DNA of 64,000 nucleotides from JAJYKC01 sp035545735 (GTDB taxonomy: Bacteria > Acidobacteriota > Terriglobia > Bryobacterales > Bryobacteraceae): NCBI GenBank assembly GCA_035545735.1, contig DASZXS010000061.1:1-64000 (forward strand). Reading direction: 5' to 3'. The position numbers were made by a program, and so were the translations under genes. The stretch's first letter is position 1; every line of letters starts with the position of its first letter. The notes under the pieces were generated by a model. It was not told where the DNA came from, did not search any database, and was given only the letters and a program-made list of their open reading frames with translations. Below, one piece after another: positions 23,893-31,698 of the stretch.

Positions 23893-26316
23893 TTACACCG
23901 CGGCTACTTCGAGCGGGTGCTTGTATTTGCACTCCGCGTTAGGACACTGCGCCACGGGCCCGGCCTTTAGATATTTTTCGATCATGTAGCTCGATCCGCA
24001 TTCCGGGCATTTTTCCGGAAGCGGCTTGCCCCAAGCCACGAAATCGCAATCGGGATACCGGTTGCAGCCGTAGAACGTCTTGCCGCGCTTGGAGCGCCGC
24101 TCCACGACTTCGCCTTCCGAGCAGTTCGGGCAGGCGACGCCGATGGTCTTCTGCTTGACGAACTTGCACGTCGGGTAGTTGCTGCACGCGGTGAACTCGC
24201 CGAAGCGTCCCTGCTTCAGAACCAGGTTGTTTCCGCAGTTCGGACATTTTTCATCGAGCGGCACATCCATCTTTTTCTGCTCGCCGCCAATCTGCTTGGT
24301 CGTCTTGCAGTCGGGATACCCGGAACAGGCATAGAACTGGCCGAAGCGTCCCTTTTTCAGCACCATCGGGCGCCCGCAATTTTCGCAATACTCTTCTTCG
24401 CCCTGCTCGCTCAGGTTCGCCTTATCGACGTCCGGGAGATCCACCGTCAACTCGCGGGTATTCGTGCATTCCGGATATCCGGTGCAGGCGATGAAGCTGC
24501 CGTGCTTGCCCCATTTGATCACCATGGGCTTGCCGCACTTGTCGCATAGGAGGTCCGTCGGACGCTCCATGCGCTTGATGTCGGTCATGTTGCGTTCGGC
24601 ATGCTCGATGTTCTTTTGAAACCGCTCGTAGAACTCGGCCATCGCCGCGCGCCATTCCATCTTGCCTTCTTCGATCTCGTCGAGTTCTTCCTCCATCCGC
24701 GCGGTATAGCGGACATCGAAAAGATCGTTGAAGCTTTCGAGTAGCAAATCCGTCACGACCATGCCCAGTTCGGTGGGAATGAACTTGCCGCCTTCTTTCT
24801 TCACATATTGCCGTTCCTGGATGGTCGACAAAATCGAAGCATAGGTCGAAGGCCGCCCGACGCCGTCCGATTCCAGTTCCTTCACCAGAGTCGCTTCGTT
24901 GAAGCGCGGAGGAGGCTCGGTGAAATGCTGTTCGGGCTCAATCGCCTTGAGCTTCAGTTCCTCGCCCTGCGCCACCTGCGGCAGGCGATGCCGCAGTTCC
25001 TCGTCTTCTTCGTCCTTTTGATCCTTGCCTTCTTCGTAGACTTCGAGAAATCCTTTAAATTTCGGCACGCTGCCGGTGGCACGGAATGTGTACGCCGCTC
25101 CATCCTTGCCCTTTGCGGTAACATCGATCGTCGTCTGATCGAACACGGCCGGACACATCTGGGACGCCACAAAACGCATCCAGATCAACCGGTAGAGTTT
25201 CAATTCGTCTTCCTGGAGGAATTTCGCCACGTCGTCCGGCGTTTTCATCGCCGAACTGGGACGCACCGCTTCGTGCGCGTCCTGCGCGCCCTTCTTACTT
25301 TTGAAGAAATTGGGCGTCTCGGGACGGAATTGCTCCCCGTAGCGCATTCCAATCAGTTCGCGAACCTCGGTCAGCGCGTCCTGCGATACGCGGGTCGAGT
25401 CGGTACGCATGTAGGTGATTAGGCCGACCGAACCTTCCGCGCCCAACTCCACGCCTTCGTAGAGACGCTGCGCCAGCATCATGGTCCGCTTCACGCTGAA
25501 CCGGAGCTTACGCGCCGCCTCCTGCTGCAGCGTCGACGTGATGAACGGCGGTACCGGATTTCGCTTCTTCTCGCGGGTGGCAACCGAATCGACGATGTAT
25601 TTTGCGCCGTCGAGCGTATCGAGAATCGATTTCGACGCCGCTTCGTCGCCGATCTCGATCGCCGCTCCATCCCGCTTAAAGAGCCGCGCGGTTAACACGG
25701 GAGGCTTCTTGGCGTTCAGACTGGCATCGATGGTCCAGAATTCGTTCTTTTGGAACGCCCGAATCTCGCGCTCGCGCTCGACAATCAGCCGCAGGGCTAC
25801 GGTCTGCACGCGCCCCGCCGACAACCCGCGCCGCACCTTATCCCAAAGAAGAGGGGAGATTTTGTAGCCCACCAGGCGGTCCAGAATGCGCCTCGCCTGC
25901 TGCGCTTCCACAAGATTGATATTCACCGCCATGGGCTTGTCGAACGCCTTGCGCACGGCATTGGCGGTGATTTCGTTGAACATTACCCGCAGAATCTGCG
26001 GGCCATTCCCTTTCTTACCGTTTAGTTCTTCCTGCAGGTGAAAACAAATGGCCTCGCCTTCGCGATCGGGGTCAGCCGCCAGGTAGATGGAATCCACATT
26101 TTTGGCAGCCTGCTTCAGCTCGCTGATCAATTTCTTCTTGCCTTCGATGATCTCGTAGCGCGGTTCGAAATCTTTATCCACCGCAACCGCAAGATCTTTC
26201 TTCGGAAGATCCTTAATATGACCGAGCGATGCTTTGACTATGTACTGTTTCCCGAGATATTTGCCGATGGTTTTCGCCTTCGCCGGGGACTCGACGATGA
26301 CGAGAGATTTAGCCAT
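23893..26316 (-). CDS. topA: DNA topoisomerase I
   Basis: Type IA topoisomerase that relaxes negative supercoils. The 807-residue protein has the N-terminal TOPRIM domain (SLVIVESPAKAKTIGKYLG; DPDREGEAI with the metal-binding Asp/Glu), the four-domain toroidal core with the active-site Tyr in GLITYMRTDS (around residue 300), and a C-terminal tail of five Cys4 zinc-ribbon units starting at CDKCG, CENCG, CPNCG, CPNCS and CPECG; E. coli TopA has three such Cys4 units. It lies 46 nt downstream of dprA, the classic dprA-topA order, and is followed by the SDR gene. Confidence 0.98.
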   Translation of the reverse strand: MAKSLVIVESPAKAKTIGKYLGKQYIVKASLGHIKDLPKKDLAVAVDKDFEPRYEIIEGKKKLISELKQAAKNVDSIYLAADPDREGEAICFHLQEELNGKKGNGPQILRVMFNEITANAVRKAFDKPMAVNINLVEAQQARRILDRLVGYKISPLLWDKVRRGLSAGRVQTVALRLIVEREREIRAFQKNEFWTIDASLNAKKPPVLTARLFKRDGAAIEIGDEAASKSILDTLDGAKYIVDSVATREKKRNPVPPFITSTLQQEAARKLRFSVKRTMMLAQRLYEGVELGAEGSVGLITYMRTDSTRVSQDALTEVRELIGMRYGEQFRPETPNFFKSKKGAQDAHEAVRPSSAMKTPDDVAKFLQEDELKLYRLIWMRFVASQMCPAVFDQTTIDVTAKGKDGAAYTFRATGSVPKFKGFLEVYEEGKDQKDEEDEELRHRLPQVAQGEELKLKAIEPEQHFTEPPPRFNEATLVKELESDGVGRPSTYASILSTIQERQYVKKEGGKFIPTELGMVVTDLLLESFNDLFDVRYTARMEEELDEIEEGKMEWRAAMAEFYERFQKNIEHAERNMTDIKRMERPTDLLCDKCGKPMVIKWGKHGSFIACTGYPECTNTRELTVDLPDVDKANLSEQGEEEYCENCGRPMVLKKGRFGQFYACSGYPDCKTTKQIGGEQKKMDVPLDEKCPNCGNNLVLKQGRFGEFTACSNYPTCKFVKQKTIGVACPNCSEGEVVERRSKRGKTFYGCNRYPDCDFVAWGKPLPEKCPECGSSYMIEKYLKAGPVAQCPNAECKYKHPLEVAAV

Positions 26317-26362
26317 ATATTAGATCCGTAATCTGCGTAACACTCTTTCCATGAGCCGGAGC

Positions 26363-27577
26363 CTACCACACTTTAACACAGTTCTTGCCGGGTAGTTGAC
26401 GGGCGAGCCCTGACATCTCCAGTTCGAAGAGGCCAGCAATTAACTCTGATGATGAATAGCCTTCCAAAGTTTCGTGCAGTTCGTCAAGCTGAATCGGGCG
26501 GTCCATTGGGATATGTTTTAGAAGCTCTCGTGCAACTCGCGTAATTTCAGCAGTTTGCGAAGCGGGGCCCGGCTCGCTGGAAGGCCCGGGAGCGCCCTCC
26601 GGAAACAACCGCCTCTGCGCGCGGTCGATCAACTCGCGGCGGGTTGCCGCCGGTAGTTCTTCCACTACGTCGGTCCATTCCTGCACGAGTTTCGCCCCTT
26701 GTTTGATCAGCAAATTGGGCCCCCAGCTCATTTTCGACGTGATATTTCCCGGGACGGCGAAGACTTCGCGCTGCTGCTCCATCGCCATGCGCGCCGTAAT
26801 GGCGGAGCCGGAATGCTGCGCCCCTTCGACGATCAACACTCCGGCGCTCATCCCGGCAATGATGCGATTCCGAACCGGAAAATTCTGAGGGTAGGCCGGC
26901 GCTCCCATGGGAAACTCGGAGACAAGCAGCCCTTTTTGAGCGATTTCGGCAGCCAGTTTCCGGTTCTCCGCCGGATATACGCCATCGACGCCACATCCGA
27001 ATACGGCAACCGTGTCTCCGCCCGCATCGAGCGCCGCACGGTGGGCGACGGTATCGATGCCCCGGGCCATGCCGCTCGCGATCGCGAGGCCCGCGCGAGC
27101 CAGATCGGTGGACAGGCGCTGGCATGCGGAAAGCCCGTAGGCCGTCGGGCGGCGAGTGCCCACCACGCCAACGGCAATCTGGCGCAGCAGCTCGACGCGC
27201 CCGCGGACGAAGAGCAGGATGGGAGGGTCGAAAATCTCCCGCAGCCGCGGCGGGTAGCGATCGTCGGACATTGGGACAATCACGGCTTCCACCGCCATGG
27301 CTTTCTGCTGTTGGGTGGCGGCGTCGTCAAACGTGCAGCCGCTTGCAATGCTGCGCGCAACGCTCCCGGCGAGTCCATCCCTCTCCAACTCCGCGGCCGG
27401 CTGCTCGAAAATGGTTCGCGGGTTACCGTACCGGCTCAAAAGCTGGGCCGCCTTCCGCCGGCCCAATCCCGGGATCAGGTGCAGCGCCAGCCAGTAAAGT
27501 TCTTCTTCCGGAGACATTTCAAACTGCTGTGGCCCCGGCGACGCGAAATTCGCTAAGATTTCCTGGAGTACACGCAT
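26363..27577 (-). CDS. dprA: DNA-processing protein DprA/Smf
   Basis: DprA loads RecA on incoming single-stranded DNA during natural transformation. The protein has a SAM-like N-terminal helix-hairpin region (LHLIPGLGRRKAAQLL), the Rossmann DprA core with VGTRRPTAYG, the signature SGMARGIDTVAHRAAL and GGDTVAVFGCGVDGVYP, then the segment NRIIAGMSAGVLIVEGAQHSGS, and a C-terminal DML1-like winged helix (IQLDELHETLEGYSSSELIAGLFELEMSG). I use the ATG at 27577; the ATG at 27517 (MSPEEELYW) also fits family N-termini, whereas one at 27709 would overlap the divergent gene. Neither preferred start has a clear Shine-Dalgarno sequence. Confidence 0.95.
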   Translation of the reverse strand: MRVLQEILANFASPGPQQFEMSPEEELYWLALHLIPGLGRRKAAQLLSRYGNPRTIFEQPAAELERDGLAGSVARSIASGCTFDDAATQQQKAMAVEAVIVPMSDDRYPPRLREIFDPPILLFVRGRVELLRQIAVGVVGTRRPTAYGLSACQRLSTDLARAGLAIASGMARGIDTVAHRAALDAGGDTVAVFGCGVDGVYPAENRKLAAEIAQKGLLVSEFPMGAPAYPQNFPVRNRIIAGMSAGVLIVEGAQHSGSAITARMAMEQQREVFAVPGNITSKMSWGPNLLIKQGAKLVQEWTDVVEELPAATRRELIDRAQRRLFPEGAPGPSSEPGPASQTAEITRVARELLKHIPMDRPIQLDELHETLEGYSSSELIAGLFELEMSGLARQLPGKNCVKVW

Positions 27578-27605
27578 TTCTAAACAAGACCTAAAGAGGT
27601 GACGC

Positions 27606-27989
27606 ATGTCCGGTTTTCGTGTGGTGGCCCTGTCGGCGCTGGCGCTTGGTTTATTGATTCCGCCGGCAAAGGCGGGTGAGAAGAAATTGATGCATTGCTT
27701 TGCGTTCACTCCGGTGAAAGGCGCGACGCAAGCCGATTGGGATGGCTTCTACAAAGCGACGGATCAGATCCCCAAGAAGATTCGAGGGGTTAGCAAAGTT
27801 TGGTACGGCAAGCTCGCGAGCCCGATGGGGCGCGGAGAGTCCGCGCGCGAATACGGCGTTTGTATGGAGATGGCGGATCAGGCGGCGCTCGATGCCTACG
27901 GCAAGGCTGCCTATCACGACGAGTGGCTGAAGGCCTACGAAAAAGTGCGCGTAGAGGGCACCACAACCTTCAATATCCTCGGCCAGTGA
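27606..27989 (+). CDS. Secreted Dabb-like (alpha/beta-barrel) protein
   Basis: A 127-residue protein with a signal peptide (VVALSALALGLLIPPAKAG) followed by a single stress-responsive alpha/beta-barrel (Dabb, PF07876-like) domain: MHCFAFTPVKGATQADWDGFYKATDQIPKKIRGV, YGVCMEMADQAALDAYGKAAYHDEW. AAAGAGGTGACGC upstream gives a good ribosome site. Dabb proteins are small dimeric ferredoxin-like barrels; some are cyclases or plant stress proteins, but secreted forms are uncharacterised. It diverges from dprA and its last 20 nt overlap the convergent fumarylacetoacetase gene. Confidence 0.85.
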   Translation: MSGFRVVALSALALGLLIPPAKAGEKKLMHCFAFTPVKGATQADWDGFYKATDQIPKKIRGVSKVWYGKLASPMGRGESAREYGVCMEMADQAALDAYGKAAYHDEWLKAYEKVRVEGTTTFNILGQ

Positions 27990-29274
27990 GTGGAACGGCG
28001 GGCGCGAGCACTCCCCGGCACTCTCCAAAGCCGATTCGCACCCGCCCTTCGCGTTCGCAATATCCCCGGAATATTACTTCGTCACCATCCTCCAGGAAGC
28101 GCCGCGTCTCTCCATCGGGCAGAACGAGCGGCGGCCCCGCGCCGGTAATCTCCAGCAGACATCCGCGCGAGGCGGGCGACGGGCCCGATATCGTCCCGGT
28201 CCCCATGAGATCGCCCGGTCGGAGATTGCATCCGTTGCTTGCATGGTGCGTCAGCATCTGCGCCGGAGTCCAATACAGATTTTGCAGATTCCCCCGGCTG
28301 ACCAGGAGCGGTCCGACGCCCGTTGCCCGCATTTTTTGCGAAGAGAGCGTGACGTCGAGCGTTACATCGAACCCTCCGCTCTGCGTCCGCAAGTACGGCT
28401 GTGGTTCCGGATCGCTCTCCGCCCGCTCGAATGCCGCGACCCGAAATGGCTCCAGCGCTTCAAGCGTCACCACCCAGGGCGAGATCGTCGTCGCGAAACT
28501 CTTCCCCAGGAACGGTCCGAGCGGCTGGTACTCCCAGCGCTGAATATCCCGGGCGGACCAGTCGTTCAGCAGGCAAAATCCGAAAATATGCCGGTCCGCA
28601 TCTTCGATCGCAACCGGTGCTCCCAGAGCATTGCCCTGCCCCACGAACCATCCCATCTCGAGTTCGTAATCGAGCTCCTGGCTTGGGCCGAACAGGGGAC
28701 GCTCGCCAGGCTTGGCCCGCTGGCCGTTCGGACGCCGGATCGGGGACCCGCTCACCACCAGGGACGACGCCCTCCCGTGATAACCGAGGGGCAGCCATTT
28801 ATAATTCGGTAGAAGCGGATTATCCGGACGGAACAGCTTTCCGACATTCGTCGCATGGTGAAGAGAAGCGTAGAAGTCGGTGTAATCGCCAACCCACGCC
28901 GGCAGCATCAAGCGGGCGTTCGCGAGCGGCGTAAACAGCGTTGCAATCGACTCCATCCGCGCGCGCTGGCGGCTGCCGGCGGCGAGCATCGCGCTTAGCT
29001 CCTCCCGGAGCGTCGAAATTTCTTCCGGCCGTTGCGCCATCAGAGCATTCAGTCGATCCGCGTGGCAGGCCTCGGCATCCGGAATCAGACCCTCCTCGGC
29101 GGAAACGCGCAGATCCAGCACGCGATCTCCAATCGCTACGCCGATGCGCGGCGCGGTCTTCTCCGGAGGACTGCAAAAAACGCCGAACGGAAGATTTTGA
29201 ATCGGAAAGTCGTTTCCAGGCCGGTTCGCGCTTTCGATCCACGACCTCAGCGCGGGATCGTGCGTCCGGTTCAC
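27970..29274 (-). CDS. Fumarylacetoacetase
   Basis: Catalyses the last step of tyrosine degradation, cleavage of 4-fumarylacetoacetate to fumarate and acetoacetate. The 434-residue protein fits the eukaryote-like two-domain FAH: N-terminal SH3-like domain (FPIQNLPFGVFCSP) and the C-terminal FAH fold with YTDFYASLHHATNVGKLFRP, LDYELEMGWFVGQGN, GFCLLNDWSARDIQRWEYQPLGPFLGKSFAT motifs carrying the metal ligands. The start is the GTG at 29274, which overlaps the stop of the upstream gene as GTGA; a further upstream ATG would sit deep in that gene. HPPD and phenylalanine hydroxylase of the same pathway are elsewhere in the window. Confidence 0.96.
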   Translation of the reverse strand: MNRTHDPALRSWIESANRPGNDFPIQNLPFGVFCSPPEKTAPRIGVAIGDRVLDLRVSAEEGLIPDAEACHADRLNALMAQRPEEISTLREELSAMLAAGSRQRARMESIATLFTPLANARLMLPAWVGDYTDFYASLHHATNVGKLFRPDNPLLPNYKWLPLGYHGRASSLVVSGSPIRRPNGQRAKPGERPLFGPSQELDYELEMGWFVGQGNALGAPVAIEDADRHIFGFCLLNDWSARDIQRWEYQPLGPFLGKSFATTISPWVVTLEALEPFRVAAFERAESDPEPQPYLRTQSGGFDVTLDVTLSSQKMRATGVGPLLVSRGNLQNLYWTPAQMLTHHASNGCNLRPGDLMGTGTISGPSPASRGCLLEITGAGPPLVLPDGETRRFLEDGDEVIFRGYCEREGRVRIGFGECRGVLAPAVPLTGRGY

Positions 29275-30149
29275 AACAGCCCCAGCGTCGCCAGGCCACT
29301 CAGCGGCTCGCGAAACGAGCAGGAGCCAATGGAGATGAGAAATGTCGCGCGAGTCGTCGCGAGGTGCGCCGAGCCAAGCGTCCAATCGCGCCAGGCAATC
29401 GCGTCCGGCTCAAAGCTGAATGCCGCAATGCTGGTTTCACTCAGCAATTCGCACGCCTCGTCCTCCTCCATCCCTTCGCGGATCAGGGCCGATGCGAGAA
29501 CCAGATTGAGAAACCCGTACATCCAGGTCTCCGGCGCGTCCGGCTCATACGTCACGGGATGACGCGAGCGCAGAGGATGATGCAATCCGGCGGTCGCCTT
29601 GAATGGAACCGCGGACGCGGCGGCGAGCTTGAGAAAAGCCGCGACGTCAGCCGCCTTCGGGAACGCTCCTTCCTCAATACCTCCCATGCGCAGCTTGGCG
29701 CGGCCCCGAGAGCCTCGCAAAGCCGAAAAAAGGCACGAAGGCTCGCGGTGAACCGGAGTCTCACAATACACCGTGATCTCCTCGGGGGCGAGTCCAAGAA
29801 TCGCTTCGATACTTCCGGTATCCGCCGGCTTGAATTCCACGGTGTCCACCACAAAGCGCCCGGCCTGTGCGTCGTTGAAAGTCTCGATGAAACATAATTC
29901 GCTTTCGAACTCCGGCCCGACCAGAGCGCTCAGGCGCCATTCTTTCTCGATCGTGATTCCCTCCGCGGCAGTCGCCAGTTCGGCGAGACGCCTCGTTGGA
30001 ACCACCAACCTTGCCGCCGCGAACGACCATTCGCCGCGCAGATAGCTCGCGTAGTTCGCCGCCGCGCTCTCCATCGCCTCCGCCGACGGCGGAAACAATC
30101 CGGCGTAATCGAAGAGCCCGTTCAGCATGGTGTGGACGATATGCAGCAT
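29271..30149 (-). CDS. Unknown protein translationally coupled to fumarylacetoacetase
   Basis: A 292-residue cytosolic protein without signal peptide. The ATG at 30149 has AAGGAA directly upstream. Conserved-looking blocks are FDYAGLFPPSAEAMESAAANY at the N-terminus (aromatic/Pro motif), RLVVPTRRLAEL, AKLRMGGIEEGAFP, and FKATAGLHHPLR near residue 193, where Lys and the His pair look like active-site residues. Alternating predicted strands and helices would suit a TIM-barrel-like enzyme, but I cannot assign a family. The stop overlaps the GTG start of the fumarylacetoacetase by 4 nt, so a role in tyrosine/homogentisate catabolism is a fair inference, not a fact. Confidence 0.8.
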   Translation of the reverse strand: MLHIVHTMLNGLFDYAGLFPPSAEAMESAAANYASYLRGEWSFAAARLVVPTRRLAELATAAEGITIEKEWRLSALVGPEFESELCFIETFNDAQAGRFVVDTVEFKPADTGSIEAILGLAPEEITVYCETPVHREPSCLFSALRGSRGRAKLRMGGIEEGAFPKAADVAAFLKLAAASAVPFKATAGLHHPLRSRHPVTYEPDAPETWMYGFLNLVLASALIREGMEEDEACELLSETSIAAFSFEPDAIAWRDWTLGSAHLATTRATFLISIGSCSFREPLSGLATLGLL

Positions 30150-30301
30150 GATTCCTTCGGCTCACTCTCTATTGTCCCCGCTGTGCGCGTGTGCAATCAA
30201 CAAGTGGTCGCGGGCCGTTACGATCGCTCAGTCACAGGCCGGCGTCGGCTCCCCGCCGCGTCCCGGGGACTGGCGGGGCCCATCGTTATAGAATCCGAGG
30301 A

Positions 30302-31633
30302 ATGACAACACGAAGGGATTTGCTCCATGCCGCCGGTTTACTTGCCGCGACCGCTCCCGCGCAGCTCCTGGCGCAAGCGCCTCCAACGCGCGGAATGTCT
30401 TCGCCAAAGATCCGGGACATTCAGGTAATTGAAACTGAACCGCAGGGAGTGCGGCTCACCGTTGTGAAGATCCTCACCGACCAGGATGGACTCTATGGCT
30501 ACGGCTGCGCTACCTTCACGCAGCGCGCCGATTTGGTGAAGCCCGCTGTCGAGCGATACCTCAAGCCATTCCTGCTCGGCAAGGGCACCGACCGCATCGA
30601 AGATATCTGGCAATCCTGCTACGACAGCTCCTACTGGCGCAACGGACCGGTGTTGAACAATGCCATCAGCGGCATCGACCAGGCTCTGTGGGACATCAAG
30701 GCCCGCCAGGCCGGAATGCCGGTCTATCAGCTTGCCGGCGGGAAATGCCGTGAAGCCGTGGATTGCTATACGCACGCATCCGGCGCGGAGATTCCGGAAA
30801 CCATCGAACGGGCCCGGCAATTCATGGCCCAGGGCTTCCGCCACGTGCGCGTTCAGGTTGGCGTATCCGGCTACGCGGGTTACGGCAGCGCCGCCGCAGG
30901 CAAGCGAGCCGCCGCGCTCCATTCCTCCCCGGTCTTCGAGCCGGCCGCCTATGTCCGCCGCGCCCTTAAGCTGCTGGAGGAATGCCGCAAGCAATTGGGA
31001 GACGAGGTGGAACTGTTGCACGACATGCACGAACGCGTCTCCCCGAACCAGGCCGTTCAATTCTGCAAGGACGCCGAGCCTTTCCACATGTTCTTCCTCG
31101 AAGACCCGCTCTCCCCCGAGGATATCGACTATTTCCGACAGATCCGCTCACAATGCGCTACCCCTCTCGCCATGGGTGAGTTGTTCAACAGCCCGCACGA
31201 ATGGACGCCGCTGATCACCGGGCGCCTCATTGACTACATTCGGGTCCACCTCTCACAAGCGGGAGGTTTCACCCCGGCGCGGAAGATCGCGATTCTCTCG
31301 GAAGCGTTCGGAGTACGCACGGCCTGGCACGGACCGGGCGACGTTTCTCCCATCGGCCACGCCGCCAACGCCACGCTCGATCTGGTGAGCCATAACTTTG
31401 GCATCCAGGAATACACTCCGTTTAACGCGGCATCCCAGGAGATCTTTCAGGGATGTCCTGTCTTGAAGGAAGGCTATCTGTATGTCCACGAAGCCCCGGG
31501 TTGGGGCATAGAAATCGACGAAAAGGCGGCGGCGCGATTCCCCTTCGGGACTGGAGAACGCGGCCAGGGGCAGCGTCTGAATGGCGGATGGGGCGAGGTC
31601 CGTAAGCCGGATGGAACCGTAATCAAGCAGTAG
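30302..31633 (+). CDS. ManD-like enolase-superfamily dehydratase with Tat leader
   Basis: A 443-residue mandelate racemase/muconate lactonising enzyme superfamily member, closest in motif to the D-mannonate/D-gluconate dehydratase (ManD, RspA) group. Metal/acid-base residues are visible: DMHER (Asp and His of the ManD DxH pair), FLEDPLSPED (Glu), MGELFNS (Glu), and the C-terminal WHGPGDVSPIGHAAN signature followed by NFGIQEY. It opens with a twin-arginine leader (TTRRDLLHAAGLLAATAPAQLLAQ), which is odd for a sugar-acid dehydratase. Start at 30302 has only a marginal ribosome site. The substrate cannot be set from sequence; the family also has members of very low activity. Confidence 0.87.
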   Translation: MTTRRDLLHAAGLLAATAPAQLLAQAPPTRGMSSPKIRDIQVIETEPQGVRLTVVKILTDQDGLYGYGCATFTQRADLVKPAVERYLKPFLLGKGTDRIEDIWQSCYDSSYWRNGPVLNNAISGIDQALWDIKARQAGMPVYQLAGGKCREAVDCYTHASGAEIPETIERARQFMAQGFRHVRVQVGVSGYAGYGSAAAGKRAAALHSSPVFEPAAYVRRALKLLEECRKQLGDEVELLHDMHERVSPNQAVQFCKDAEPFHMFFLEDPLSPEDIDYFRQIRSQCATPLAMGELFNSPHEWTPLITGRLIDYIRVHLSQAGGFTPARKIAILSEAFGVRTAWHGPGDVSPIGHAANATLDLVSHNFGIQEYTPFNAASQEIFQGCPVLKEGYLYVHEAPGWGIEIDEKAAARFPFGTGERGQGQRLNGGWGEVRKPDGTVIKQ

Positions 31634-31698
31634 CCTATTGTAAAGGAGCGTCGGTTTCGAAACGCACCCCCGACCTCAAGCGTCCCTGGTGCATCGCT

